The notes under the pieces are model-generated. The model did not search any database and was not told where the DNA came from. It was given only the letters and a program-made list of their open reading frames with translations. A stretch of 64,000 bases of DNA from Streptomyces rubellomurinus (GTDB lineage Bacteria > Actinomycetota > Actinomycetes > Streptomycetales > Streptomycetaceae): the NCBI RefSeq assembly GCF_000961885.1, contig NZ_JZKH01000007.1, positions 77,160 to 141,159 on the forward strand, given 5' to 3'. This document shows, piece after piece, positions 1 to 11,523 of this stretch. The translations under genes were made by a program, and so were the position numbers. Every line of letters begins with the position of its first letter. Position 1 is the first letter of the stretch.

Positions 1-639
1 GTCCTTGGCGGTGGTCGGGTAGCCGCCGACCTGCTCGGCCTCGGGCGGGACGTGCCCGGGGGTGAACACGGCGACGGTCAGGGCGTGGTCGAGCGGGGCG
101 AGGAAGGTCAGGTCGATCAGCTTGACCTGCCCCTGGCCGTCCACGAGCACGTTGGCGGGGGAGATGTCCCGGTGCACCCAGCGCTTGCGGTGCAGTTCGT
201 CGACGATCCGGCACAGCCGTGCCAGCACCTCGGCCATCGCCGCCGGGCCGCCGTGCCGGCCGCGCGCCCAGGTGTGCAGCGGCACGCCCTCGACCCACGG
301 CGAGATCTGGTAGCCGAGCAGCCCGCCGCTGGGCGCCGCCCCGGGCCGGTGCGGGGCCGGCCCGAGCAGGAAGCTGGGCACCACCAGGTCGGTGACCCCG
401 AGGCGGTGGGCGTTGTGCGACACGTCGTCCCAGCGCCCCAGCCAGCGCCGCACCTCGGACGGGTCGCGCTCCAGCATGATCTTGGCGGCGACCAGCTCCT
501 TGAGCCCGCTGTGGCCGGTCCGCACCGCCCGCCACACCTCGGCCTCGCCGCCCCGGTGGTGGAACTCCAGCAGCTCGTACTGCTCGGGGTCGAACTCCGG
601 TCCGAACCGGAGCCCGGGGACCCAACGCGAACCGGACAA
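1..639 (-). CDS. Eukaryotic-type Ser/Thr protein kinase domain, 3' part outside window
   Basis: The gene reads leftwards off the window edge, so only about 213 N-terminal residues are visible. A weak glycine loop (HHRGGEAEVWRA) is followed by the subdomain II lysine (VAAKIM) and a catalytic loop HRDISPANVL that keeps the HRDxxxxN pattern. Where DFG is expected the sequence is LIDLTF, so the Mg-binding Asp is kept but Phe-Gly is not. An activation segment ending in GHVPPEAEQVGGYPTTAKD fits subdomains VIII-IX. The frame has a stop at 658-660 and no ATG or GTG before the glycine loop, so I place the start at TTG 639, after a G-rich stretch. It faces the TPR/Hsp70 operon head to head, so co-regulation is likely. 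Its C-terminal domains are unknown. Confidence 0.8.
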   Translation of the reverse strand, partial: MSGSRWVPGLRFGPEFDPEQYELLEFHHRGGEAEVWRAVRTGHSGLKELVAAKIMLERDPSEVRRWLGRWDDVSHNAHRLGVTDLVVPSFLLGPAPHRPGAAPSGGLLGYQISPWVEGVPLHTWARGRHGGPAAMAEVLARLCRIVDELHRKRWVHRDISPANVLVDGQGQVKLIDLTFLAPLDHALTVAVFTPGHVPPEAEQVGGYPTTAKD

Positions 640-723
640 ACGCGACCCCCGACGCTCTCACCGCTGCTGCCTGCAGCTGTTGCCGTGCTGTTGCTGCGCT
701 GTTGCCGTGGTGCCGATGCGCTG

Positions 724-751
724 CTGACACGCTTGGCGCGCTGCCCAGGAT
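724..751 (+). promoter_or_regulatory. Possible promoter in the kinase/TPR divergent gap
   Basis: CTGACA (724-729) and CAGGAT (746-751) are 16 nt apart and resemble a sigma70-type -35/-10 pair reading toward the TPR gene. The predicted leader of about 135 nt ends in a G-rich ribosome site just before ATG 895. The rest of the 640-894 gap shows no other recognisable element. This is motif matching only. Confidence 0.3.
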
Positions 752-894
752 AGGGCCTGGTCCTGTTCGACCGTCCGTCGGAGGCCCTATTCTGTTGCCG
801 CCCGAGCAACATCACGAAACGAACGTCAACTCATGATCATCGGGGGAACATTGATCATGGGTCGGGTGAAAAGCCGAACGCAGGGGGGCGGTTC

Positions 895-3800
895 ATGGTG
901 CTGTTCGCGGTGCTGCTGATCGTGGTGGTGGCACTGGCGGGTGCGGCCGCCGTCGTCCTGGCCCGCCGCCGGCGGCCGCTGGACGCCGAGGCCGCCGACC
1001 GGGCGCTCGCGGCCGCCGCCGCACGCCTCGCCGCCGGGCAGGCCGCCCAGGCCCGCCGCCGGTACGCCCAGCTCGCCGGGCGGCTCGCCGACGCCCCCGA
1101 GGAACTGCGGCCCCGGCGCGGCCTCGCCCTGCTCGGCCAGGCCGAGGCCACCATCCCCACCGGCGACCAGCAGGCCACCCTCGCCCTCCACCGCGAGGCC
1201 TTCCCGCTGCTCGCCGACCCGGCCCGGCAGCTGCCCCGCTGGGGACTGCGCCGCCTCGCCGAGGAACGGACGGCGCAGGGGCCGGCCGCTTCGGGCGGCG
1301 ACCTCGCCCCCGTCCTCGCCTTCCTCCAGGCCGCCGCCACCGCCGCCACCGCCGCCGAACCGGGCGAATCCGGCGAGGAGGCCGCGGCCGCCGCCCGCGT
1401 CCAGGCCTGGCTGCAGCAGCTCTGCCGGGACGGCTCCGCCGAGCAGCGCGACCGGGCCACCGCCGGCGCCCTCGCCGCCCTCCCCGGCCGGGACTGGCCG
1501 GTGCTCGCCCGCGCCGCCCTGCTGCGCGCCACCGACCGGGCCGCCGAGGCCGAGCGGCTGCTCGCCGCCACCGCTCCCGGCGGCAGCGGCGAACTCTCCT
1601 TCCGCTGGGGCGCCCAGCTCTACACCCTGCACCGCGACGAGGCCGCCGTCGCCGCCTTCGACGAGGCACTTCGCCGCGGCCCCGGCGAGCCCTCCCCGTG
1701 GGGCCGCGGCCCGGCGCTGCGCACCGACAGCCTGCTCTTCCGTGGCCTCGCCCGGCAGCGGCTCGGCGACACCGACGCCGCCTGGGCCGACCTCGTGGCC
1801 GCCGTCGGCGAGAGCCCGACCGACCCCCGCCCCCGCTACGCGCTCGGCCGGCTCGCCCTGCTGCTCGGCGCCGACGAACAGGCCCGCGAGCAGTTCGCCG
1901 CCGCCCTCACCGTGCAACCCGACTTCGCCCCGGCCCGGTTCGGCCTCGCCCTGGTCCACGAACGGGCCGGGAGCCCCGAGCGGGCCGCCGCCGACTACCG
2001 GGCGGGCCTCGACCGGGCCCCCGACTGGCGCCCCGCCAAGGTGCGGCTCGGCGCCGCCCTGCTCGCCGCCGGGCAGGCCGCCGAAGCCGAACCGCTGCTG
2101 CGCACCGAGGCCGCCACCGATCCCGCCGGCCGGTGGGCCCGGATTGCCGGCTACCACCACGGCCTCGCCCTCGCTCGCCAGGGCGACCCGGCCGGCGCCC
2201 TAGCCCGCTGGGAGCAGCTCGACGACCCGGAGCTGCGCGACCGCCGGGCCCTCGCCCGCGACCGGCTCGCCCGCACCCGCCTCGCCACCGACCCGGCCGC
2301 CGCCCGCGAGCTCTGGCAGCAGGCCGCCGCCGAGCACCCCGAGGCCCCCGGCTACCGCGCCGCGCTGCGCGAAGCCGCCCTGCGCGAGGCCGCCCACCTG
2401 CTGGTCACCGGCCGCGACCACGCCGAGTCGCGCGGGCAGGCCGCCGCCGCGCTCGCCCTCGCCGACTCCCTGCCCGGCGCCCACACCCACCGGCAGGCCC
2501 GGCTGCGCGCGGCCCTGGCCCTTGCCGAGGGCCAGGCGCAGCCCGTCCTCACCCTGCTCGACGCCGCCGCCGGGCCGCGCGACCGCTACCACCTGGCGGC
2601 GGCCGCGCTGTCGACCGGCAGCCCGGTGCTCGCGGTGAAGCTGCTCGGCGCGGCCGACACCGCGCCGTCCGACCCGGCCGCCGCCCGGCTGCGCGCGGTG
2701 CTCGCCGAGCGGGCCGGGAACTGGGCCGGGGCGCTGGAGTGGTACCGGGACTTCCTGGCCGGCGACTCGCGGTCGGAGGCGCCGGCGGACGCGCCGGGGC
2801 AGCGCCCCGCCACCGCCGCCTGCGGGGGCTGCGGCCGCGAGGAGGCCGCGGACGACCTGTACGCGCCCGCCGGTGGCGCCTCGCCCCGCTGCGTCCGCTG
2901 CGCCGCCCCCGCGCTGCGCGCCGTCCTGGACTGCGCCCGCCGGGCCGGCACCCCCGAGCAGGCCGAACCCGTCCTCGCCGCCTGGACCGCCGCCTTCGGC
3001 GACAGCCCCGCGGCCGTACCCGTCCGGCTCGACCTGGCCCTGCTGCGCGCCGAACTCGGGCGGTTGGACGAGGCGTTGGCCGATCTGACGGCTCCGCCCG
3101 GGCGCGGGCGGTCCGCCCCGTCGGGCGCCGCGCAGTCCGATGCCGCGCAGTCCGATGCGGCTCGGGCCGATGCCGCCCGGGCCGCCGTCCTGGTCCGCCG
3201 GGCCGGCGCCGCGCTCGCCGAAGGGCGCCCCGGAGCGGCGGTCGGCGACCTGCGGGAGGCCCTGTCCCTCGCCCCCGCTCACCCGCGGGCGGCCGACGTG
3301 CTCGGCCTGCTCGCCGAGCACGAGGCGCACCAGCACGCCGTCGAGGGCCGCCACCGGGAGGCCTTCGACGCCTACCGGGCGCTGCTGGTCGCGGACCCGG
3401 CCCACCCCCGGCTGCTGCACGCGCTCGGGCTGGCCGGCTACCGGCTGGCCGTCGCGGAGGGGGAGCGCGGGACGGACGAGGTGTGGTCCTGGACCCTCGG
3501 CTGCCTGGTCGCCGCCCTGCACCAGGAGGGGCTGTGGACGGAGTCCGTCCGCAGCACCGGCCGCCCGCTCGACCCGCAGCGCCTGGCCGCCGCCCGTACC
3601 GCGCTCACCGACCGGCTCCGGGAGGACCTGCGCGCCCTCGACCGGGCCGCCGGGCGCAGCGGCGACGAGGCCCGGGCCTGGACGCTGCGGCTCGGCCTGG
3701 AGGCGCACAGCGCCGAGGCCTTCGCCGCGGAGGACGTCCGGATCGCGCCGCCCGGCCGCCCGGCCCGCCGCCTCGCGCTCGGCCCCACCCTCGACGGCCT

Positions 3801-5088
3801 GCTCCGGCGCCAGCCCGAACTCGCCGACTGGGGAGCCTGGTTCGACCGGGCCGTCGACGCCTGGCGCCGCCCGGCGGCCGACGCGGAACCGTCCGCCCTG
3901 ACCCGCGCCCTCGACTTGTTCGGCGACCTCGGCCCGCAGCGCTACCTGCTGCTCCAGGGCCGCCAGGCCGCCGCCGTCGCCGCGCTGGACGCGGTGCCCG
4001 AGAACCGGCGGGACACGGCCTGGCGCATGCTGCTCGGTGCCTGCCTGATCGACCAGGCCCGCTCCCACCACCGCAACCAGGACTGGCGCGAGGTGCTGGA
4101 ATGCCTCACCCGCGCCCGGGCCGTCCCCGGTCTGGGCCTGCCCGCGGACGTCCCGAGGATCGCCGCCGAGTCGGGCGTCCGCGCCGCCCGCGCGCTGCTC
4201 AAGCGCGGCGTCGACGACCAGGCCGGCGCGGCCGATCTCCTGGAACAGGCCCGGATGTTGGCCCCGGACGACCCGGAGGTGCGGGCCGACCTCGGCGCCA
4301 CCTACGCCCAGTGGGCCCGCAAGGTCAACAACGAGGACCGGGACTACGTGCGCGCCCTGTTCCTGGTGCGCAAGAGCCTGCGGCTCGCCCCCGGCGACCC
4401 GACCGCCAAGGACATCCTGGCGGCCGCCCTGAGCAACCGGGCCAACAAGCTCGCCCGTCCGGACGCCCCCGTCGCGGAGCTGGAGGAGGCCGCCGAGCAC
4501 TGGCGCGAGCTGGTCGGCTTCCACCCGGACCCCGAACACCGCCTCGGCCTCGGCTTCGCCCTGCGCATGCTCGCCCGCGCCGCCGCCTTCGACGGCGACC
4601 GCGGCCGCGCGATCGGCCTGATGACCGAAGCCCTGGGCTACGACCCGGAGTGGAGCGGCGACCCCGCGCGCGAGGCCCCGCGCCGGATCAGCGTGATGCT
4701 CGCCAACCACATGCTGGACAACATGAAGGACAGCTCGTTCGTCCTCCAGGCGGCCATGCTCCAGAAGGCCATGTCCTTCGACGACTCGTCCGACCTGCGC
4801 CGGCTGATGGTCAACGTCTGGCGCGGTGAGGCCGCCGGGCACTTCAAGGCCCGCCGCTACGACGAGGCGATCCGGCTGCTGGAGGAGGCGGCCGGCCTGG
4901 CCGACAACCCGGAGCAGGTCGACACGGTGCGCGGCGAACTCGGCGTCGTCTACAGCGCGTACGCCGTCCAGCGGGCCAACGCCCGGCAGCTGGTCGAAGC
5001 GCGCCGGCTGATCCGCAAGGCCGTCGAGAACAGCCCCGGGGACTACGAGCTGCGCGCCCTGCAGTCGCGGATCGAAGCGATCCGCTGA
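895..5088 (+). CDS. Large membrane-anchored TPR protein with an embedded four-Cys ribbon
   Basis: The protein has 1397 residues. The first ~24 form a hydrophobic anchor followed by RRRR, so the bulk should be cytoplasmic. The rest is Ala/Leu/Arg-rich helical repeat with recurrent TPR signatures such as PxxxxARFGLALVHERAG and DPxxRADLGATYAQWA. Mid-protein there is a zinc-ribbon-like unit, CGGC at about 643-646 and CVRC at about 666-669. This is far longer than typical TPR adaptors. ATG 895 follows a GGGGGG ribosome site at suitable spacing. It heads the chaperone operon, opposite the kinase. I infer a scaffold that gathers clients or the kinase for the Hsp70. The function is not established by the sequence. 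Confidence 0.85.
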   Translation: MVLFAVLLIVVVALAGAAAVVLARRRRPLDAEAADRALAAAAARLAAGQAAQARRRYAQLAGRLADAPEELRPRRGLALLGQAEATIPTGDQQATLALHREAFPLLADPARQLPRWGLRRLAEERTAQGPAASGGDLAPVLAFLQAAATAATAAEPGESGEEAAAAARVQAWLQQLCRDGSAEQRDRATAGALAALPGRDWPVLARAALLRATDRAAEAERLLAATAPGGSGELSFRWGAQLYTLHRDEAAVAAFDEALRRGPGEPSPWGRGPALRTDSLLFRGLARQRLGDTDAAWADLVAAVGESPTDPRPRYALGRLALLLGADEQAREQFAAALTVQPDFAPARFGLALVHERAGSPERAAADYRAGLDRAPDWRPAKVRLGAALLAAGQAAEAEPLLRTEAATDPAGRWARIAGYHHGLALARQGDPAGALARWEQLDDPELRDRRALARDRLARTRLATDPAAARELWQQAAAEHPEAPGYRAALREAALREAAHLLVTGRDHAESRGQAAAALALADSLPGAHTHRQARLRAALALAEGQAQPVLTLLDAAAGPRDRYHLAAAALSTGSPVLAVKLLGAADTAPSDPAAARLRAVLAERAGNWAGALEWYRDFLAGDSRSEAPADAPGQRPATAACGGCGREEAADDLYAPAGGASPRCVRCAAPALRAVLDCARRAGTPEQAEPVLAAWTAAFGDSPAAVPVRLDLALLRAELGRLDEALADLTAPPGRGRSAPSGAAQSDAAQSDAARADAARAAVLVRRAGAALAEGRPGAAVGDLREALSLAPAHPRAADVLGLLAEHEAHQHAVEGRHREAFDAYRALLVADPAHPRLLHALGLAGYRLAVAEGERGTDEVWSWTLGCLVAALHQEGLWTESVRSTGRPLDPQRLAAARTALTDRLREDLRALDRAAGRSGDEARAWTLRLGLEAHSAEAFAAEDVRIAPPGRPARRLALGPTLDGLLRRQPELADWGAWFDRAVDAWRRPAADAEPSALTRALDLFGDLGPQRYLLLQGRQAAAVAALDAVPENRRDTAWRMLLGACLIDQARSHHRNQDWREVLECLTRARAVPGLGLPADVPRIAAESGVRAARALLKRGVDDQAGAADLLEQARMLAPDDPEVRADLGATYAQWARKVNNEDRDYVRALFLVRKSLRLAPGDPTAKDILAAALSNRANKLARPDAPVAELEEAAEHWRELVGFHPDPEHRLGLGFALRMLARAAAFDGDRGRAIGLMTEALGYDPEWSGDPAREAPRRISVMLANHMLDNMKDSSFVLQAAMLQKAMSFDDSSDLRRLMVNVWRGEAAGHFKARRYDEAIRLLEEAAGLADNPEQVDTVRGELGVVYSAYAVQRANARQLVEARRLIRKAVENSPGDYELRALQSRIEAIR

Positions 5089-5129
5089 CGGGACGCGCCG
5101 TGCCGACGGCGCGCGACGGGCAGTCGGAA

Positions 5130-5158
5130 CGCCGCGCGGTGACGGCAACCGCGCGGCG
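5130..5158 (+). terminator. GC hairpin between the TPR and J-like genes
   Basis: A perfect 11-bp stem (CGCCGCGCGGT / ACCGCGCGGCG) with a 7-nt loop lies in the 143-nt gap. It could be a partial terminator, an attenuator or an RNA-processing site that sets different levels of the scaffold and the chaperone genes. No U-tract follows, as is common in actinomycetes. Confidence 0.4.
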
Positions 5159-5231
5159 GCCGTCGTCGTCGTAGACCGTGCGCCAAGTCCCTGCCGCCAC
5201 CGGTGAACACCGAGGAGAGAGACCGCCCGCC

Positions 5232-5657
5232 ATGCCACTGCACGAACCGTCGCCGTACGAGGTCCTGGGCATCCCGCTCACGGCCGGCGTGCGCGAGATC
5301 AACGCGGCCGTGGGCCGGGCGACCAAGGCGGGCCGGTACACCCGCCAGCAGGTCCAGGAGGCCGCCGCGCTGCTGCGCGCCCCCGACCGGCGGCTGGAGG
5401 CGGACCTGCAGCAGCCGCTGCCGCCCGAACCGGTCGACCAGGCCGCCGAGTTGCTTGCGCCGGCGCTCGCCGAGCCGCTGCTGACGATCGAACGGCCCGC
5501 GCAGCCGCCCGCCGCCGCCCTGCTCGCGCTGCACCGCGCCGAGCTGGCCGCCGACTTCGCCGACCCGGCCCCCGCCGGAGTCGACCCCGAACCGCCCGTC
5601 CCCGCCCGCTACGCGGCCGACCTGTCCGTCCTGCCGCAGATCGAGGTACCGGAATGA
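5232..5657 (+). CDS. J-domain-like protein lacking the HPD motif
   Basis: The protein has 141 residues. The N-terminus SPYEVLGIPLTAGVREI resembles helix I of DnaJ domains, and AAALLRAPDRRLEADL resembles the end of a J domain where R-L-E-A-D-L replaces the usual R..YD. The loop between helices II and III lacks His-Pro-Asp, the element J proteins use to stimulate Hsp70 ATPase. The rest is an Ala/Pro-rich helical tail. ATG 5232 is chosen because the J-like homology begins directly after it. A GAGGAG sits upstream at a long 14-nt distance. Its stop overlaps the next start (ATGA), implying translational coupling to the GrpE-like gene. I infer a docking cofactor rather than a classical activator. 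Confidence 0.7.
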   Translation: MPLHEPSPYEVLGIPLTAGVREINAAVGRATKAGRYTRQQVQEAAALLRAPDRRLEADLQQPLPPEPVDQAAELLAPALAEPLLTIERPAQPPAAALLALHRAELAADFADPAPAGVDPEPPVPARYAADLSVLPQIEVPE

Positions 5658-6364
5658 CCGACGCACCGCCCACCGAAGCCCTGCTCGCGGACCACCGGCC
5701 GCTGCCGATCCCGCCCGGGGTCGAGGACGCCGACCTGGAGCAGCTGTTCGGCCGACTCCTGTTCCGGGCCTCGCTGTTGGGCGGCAAGCTCGCGGACACC
5801 GAGCGCGCCGCCCAGGCCGAGCAGCGCGAACTGCTGCGCGCCCTGATCGAGGTGGACGACGCGCTCGCCGACCTCGCGCTGGACTCGGAGCTGGTCGCGC
5901 TCGGGCGCGGCGCCGGGATCGAGGCCACCCGGATGCGGATGCTCGGCCGGCTCCGCAAGGCCGAGGTGAAGGCGATGCGGCTGGAGGGCCTGTTCGCGGA
6001 CCCGGCGACGACCGAGATCGTCGGTACCGAGGTCCGGCCCGGGGTGGCGCCGGAGACGGTGGTGCGGACGGTGGTCAACGGGTTCATGTGGAAGGGCGAG
6101 GTGCTGCGCCGGGCGCAGGTGGTGGTCGCCGCCGGGGCCCCCGATCCGCGCGTGTCGTCGGAGCCGGAGCCCGAGCCGGAGCCCGCGCCCGATCCGGAGC
6201 CGGAGGCGGAGGCGGCTGCGGTGCCGGAGCCGGACGCCGACTCGGTGTACGAGGAGCCGGTGGACGCCGCGCCCGAGCCCGCGCCGCCCGCGGCCGCCGC
6301 GGCGCGGACCCGGCGGGTCCAGCCCCGGGTCCGCACCCGCAGCGGCCGCAAGCGCAAGAAGTAG
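5654..6364 (+). CDS. Divergent GrpE-like nucleotide exchange factor
   Basis: The protein has 236 residues. The N-terminal half is a long helix region (about 30-115) like the GrpE coiled coil. Residues about 118-155 match the GrpE beta domain, with IVGTEVRPGVAPETVV and VVNGFMWKGEVLRRAQVVVA corresponding to the family pattern ending in GY..G.RVLRPA.V.V. The tail is unusual: an EP-repeat acidic stretch, then a basic end (SGRKRKK). It lies between the J-like and Hsp70 genes, the order expected for a chaperone team. I infer it exchanges nucleotide on the Hsp70 encoded next. No housekeeping grpE is visible here. Confidence 0.75.
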   Translation: MTDAPPTEALLADHRPLPIPPGVEDADLEQLFGRLLFRASLLGGKLADTERAAQAEQRELLRALIEVDDALADLALDSELVALGRGAGIEATRMRMLGRLRKAEVKAMRLEGLFADPATTEIVGTEVRPGVAPETVVRTVVNGFMWKGEVLRRAQVVVAAGAPDPRVSSEPEPEPEPAPDPEPEAEAAAVPEPDADSVYEEPVDAAPEPAPPAAAAARTRRVQPRVRTRSGRKRKK

Positions 6365-6394
6365 CCAGCCCACCAGCGGCAAGAGGGGAACGAC

Positions 6395-8961
<2,567 letters not shown>

Positions 8962-8965
<4 letters not shown>

Positions 8966-9264
8966 GCGAGCCCGACGTGCTGTGTCCGCTGTGCAAGGTC
9001 CCGGCGGACGGCCGGTCGCTGCGCTGCCCGTCCTGCCGGGAGGACCTGACCGCGCTGGCGCGGCTGCGCTACGCCGGTCGGATGGACTACAACGCGGCGC
9101 TGGCCGCGCTGCGGGCCGGGGAGGTGGCCGAGGCCCGGGTGCTGCTGCGCCGGGCCCTGGCGGCGGAGCCCGGGCTGGCACCGGCCCGGTCGCTGCTGGA
9201 GACGCTGGGCGCGGTCGGCGCCGCGGTCGCCGGATCCGCGGGGCGGGAGGGCGACACGCCCTAG
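8962..9264 (+). CDS. Small zinc-ribbon/helical-repeat protein
   Basis: The protein has 100 residues. CPLC (about 8-11) and CPSC (about 24-27) form a single zinc ribbon. A TPR-like helical hairpin follows (YNAALAALRAGEVAEARVLL). The start overlaps the Hsp70 stop (ATGA), so it is translationally coupled and part of the same machine. The ribbon resembles those inside the Hsp70 and the TPR protein, so all three may share a partner or heteromultimerise through these domains. No enzymatic motif is visible. Confidence 0.75.
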
Positions 9265-9316
9265 ATGTGAGCAATCCCGGCATATCGGTCCCTGGATCGC
9301 GTGAGATCGGTGATGA

Positions 9317-9331
9317 GTGTGATCGTCACAC
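9317..9331. promoter_or_regulatory. Inverted repeat before the chaplin gene
   Basis: GTGTGA-TCG-TCACAC, six-base arms with a 3-nt spacer, lies 33 nt before ATG 9364. It resembles a CRP/FNR-type half-site arrangement, but the spacing (3 rather than 6) does not fit a standard Crp site. It may be an operator for developmental control of the chaplin. Confidence 0.3.
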
Positions 9332-9363
9332 GGATTTTCGCCACCCTCACAAGGAGTGACGCC

Positions 9364-9603
9364 ATGCGTATTCGCACCACCCTCGCCGCCACCGCGCTCG
9401 CCGCGGTGGCGGTCCTGGCCGGCGCCGGCACCGCTGCCGCCGGCGACGCGACCGCTGTCGGCACCGCGATCGGCTCGCCCGGTGTGCTGTCCGGCAACGT
9501 GATCCAGGTCCCGATCAACCTCGAGGCCAACATCTGCGGGAACACGGTCAGCGTGATCGGGCTCCTGAACCCGGCCATCGGGAACGTCTGCGTCAACGGC
9601 TGA
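9364..9603 (+). CDS. Short chaplin, secreted hydrophobic surface protein
   Basis: The protein has 79 residues. A signal peptide ([20 protein letters not shown], cleavage after about AAA-G) is followed by one chaplin domain: [17 protein letters not shown], then [17 protein letters not shown] and a second Cys near the end. The two cysteines match the disulfide of the family. Short chaplins self-assemble into amyloid-like rodlets that lower surface tension and coat aerial hyphae. AAGGAG at 9351-9356 fixes ATG 9364; the longer frame from 9301 lacks such a site. There is no sortase motif, so this is a short (ChpD-H-type) chaplin. It stands alone with its own terminator. Confidence 0.92.
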   Translation: MRIRTTLAATALAAVAVLAGAGTAAAGDATAVGTAIGSPGVLSGNVIQVPINLEANICGNTVSVIGLLNPAIGNVCVNG

Positions 9604-9611
9604 CGCGAGCG

Positions 9612-9647
9612 CCGGGGCCGTCCGTCGAACCAGGCGGGCGGCCCCGG
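9612..9647 (+). terminator. Terminator after the chaplin
   Basis: CCGGGGCCGTCCG pairs with CGGGCGGCCCCGG (12 of 13 positions) around a 10-nt loop, nine bases after the chaplin stop. Confidence 0.7.
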
Positions 9648-9752
9648 TGCCGTGTTCGCACCCCCGTTCGGGGGTGGCGGTGCGGGCCCGGAACCGGCGA
9701 CCATGGTCCCCGTCCCGCACCGCCGCACCGCCGCATCGAGGAGTCCGAGAAC

Positions 9753-11384
9753 GTGCCGACCACGCCGACCCCGCGCAGCTACTCCTCCGGAGTCTCGGAC
9801 GTCCCGCTGCTCGGGGACACCATCGGGGAGAACCTGGACCGCGCGGTGCGCGCCTTCCCGGACCGCGACGCCCTGGTCGACCGCGCCACCGCCCGTCGCT
9901 GGACGTACGCCGAACTCGCCGCCGACGTCGAGGCGCTGGCCCTCGGCCTGCTGGAGCTCGGGATCGCCAAGGGCGACCGGGTCGGCATCTGGGCGCCCAA
10001 CTGCGCCGAGTGGACGCTCACCCAGTACGCCACCGCCAAGCTCGGCGCGATCCTCGTCAACGTCAACCCGGCCTACCGCTCGCACGAGTTGGAGTACGTG
10101 CTGAAGCAGGCGGGCATCCGGCTGCTGGTCGCCGCCGAGCGGTTCAAGAGCTCCGACTACGCCGGAATGATCGAGGAAGTCCGGCCGCGCTGCCCGGAGT
10201 TGGAGCGCGTTCTGCTGCTCGGCAGCCCGGCCTGGGACGCCGTCGGCGCGGCCGGCCGCGCGGCCGATCCGGCGCGACTGGCCGAACGGGAGCGGGAGTT
10301 GGCCCCGGACGACCCGATCAACATCCAGTACACCTCCGGCACCACCGGCTTCCCCAAGGGCGCGACGCTCTCGCACCACAACATCCTCAACAACGGCTAC
10401 TTCGTCGGCGAACTCCTCGACTACACCGAGCAGGACCGGATCTGCATCCCGGTGCCCTTCTACCACTGCTTCGGCATGGTGATGGGCAACCTGGCGGCCA
10501 CCTCCCACGGCGCCTGCATGGTGATCCCCGCGCCCGCCTTCGAACCCGGCGCCACCCTGGCCGCCGTCGCCGCCGAGCGCTGCACCTCGCTGTACGGCGT
10601 GCCGACCATGTTCATCGCCGAACTCGCCGACCCGGACTTCGACCGCTACGACCTCGCCAGCCTGCGCACCGGCATCATGGCCGGCTCGCCCTGCCCGACC
10701 GAGGTGATGAAGGAGGTCATCGAGCGGATGGGCATGACCGAGGTCTCCATCTGCTACGGCATGACCGAGACCTCCCCGGTCTCCACCCAGACCCGCACCG
10801 ACGACCCGGTCGAGCGCCGGGTCGCCACCGTCGGCCGGGTCGGCCCGCACCTGGAGGTCAAGGTCGTCGACCCCGCCACCGGCCGCACCCTCCCGCGCGG
10901 CGAGCCCGGCGAACTCTGCACCCGCGGCTACTCCGTCATGCTCGGCTACTGGGGCGAGCCCGAGCGCACCGCCGAGGCGATCGACGCCGCCCGCTGGATG
11001 CACACCGGCGACCTGGCCGTGATGGACGAGGACGGCTACCTCGCCATCACCGGCCGCATCAAGGACATGGTGATCCGCGGCGGCGAGAACCTCTACCCGC
11101 GCGAGATCGAGGAGTTCCTGTACACCCACCCCGACGTCCTCGACGTCCAGGTGATCGGGGTGCCCGACCAGAAGTACGGCGAGGAGCTGATGGCCTGGAT
11201 CCGCATGCGCGACGGCGCCGAGCCGCTCACCGCCGAAGCCGTCCGCGACTACTGCACCGGCCGCCTCGCCCACTTCAAGATCCCGCGCTACGTCCACGTG
11301 GTGGACGAGTTCCCGATGACCGTCACCGGCAAGATCCGCAAGGTCGAGATGCGCGAGGAGGCCCTGCGCATCCTCGGCCTCTGA
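9753..11384 (+). CDS. Acyl-CoA synthetase / AMP-dependent ligase
   Basis: The protein has 543 residues, the usual length for the ANL superfamily. The core motif [16 protein letters not shown] (P-loop-like, A3) is near residue 190, CYGMTETSP (A5) near 335, [21 protein letters not shown] (A7/A8) near 425-445, and the catalytic Lys in TGKIRKVE near the C-terminus. It should activate a carboxylic acid, most likely a medium- or long-chain fatty acid, as acyl-AMP and then acyl-CoA for beta-oxidation or lipid synthesis in the cytoplasm. GTG 9753 follows a GAGGAG ribosome site. It appears monocistronic, followed by a strong hairpin. Chain-length preference cannot be read from the sequence. Confidence 0.88.
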   Translation: MPTTPTPRSYSSGVSDVPLLGDTIGENLDRAVRAFPDRDALVDRATARRWTYAELAADVEALALGLLELGIAKGDRVGIWAPNCAEWTLTQYATAKLGAILVNVNPAYRSHELEYVLKQAGIRLLVAAERFKSSDYAGMIEEVRPRCPELERVLLLGSPAWDAVGAAGRAADPARLAERERELAPDDPINIQYTSGTTGFPKGATLSHHNILNNGYFVGELLDYTEQDRICIPVPFYHCFGMVMGNLAATSHGACMVIPAPAFEPGATLAAVAAERCTSLYGVPTMFIAELADPDFDRYDLASLRTGIMAGSPCPTEVMKEVIERMGMTEVSICYGMTETSPVSTQTRTDDPVERRVATVGRVGPHLEVKVVDPATGRTLPRGEPGELCTRGYSVMLGYWGEPERTAEAIDAARWMHTGDLAVMDEDGYLAITGRIKDMVIRGGENLYPREIEEFLYTHPDVLDVQVIGVPDQKYGEELMAWIRMRDGAEPLTAEAVRDYCTGRLAHFKIPRYVHVVDEFPMTVTGKIRKVEMREEALRILGL

Positions 11385-11458
11385 CGTCGGCTTCTGGCGC
11401 CGGCCGCTGACGTCGGCCGTTGACCCCGCGCCGGGCGCGCACGGCCGGCGCGCGCTCG

Positions 11459-11488
11459 CCCGCGCGGGTGGGACACCACCCGCGCGGG
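11459..11488. terminator. Perfect hairpin after the acyl-CoA synthetase
   Basis: A 13-bp perfect stem (CCCGCGCGGGTGG / CCACCCGCGCGGG) with a GACA loop sits 75 nt after the stop codon and 36 nt before the next start. Confidence 0.75.
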
Positions 11489-11523
11489 TGTGCGGCACCG
11501 CCGGTGCGCGCACAAACCCCGAC

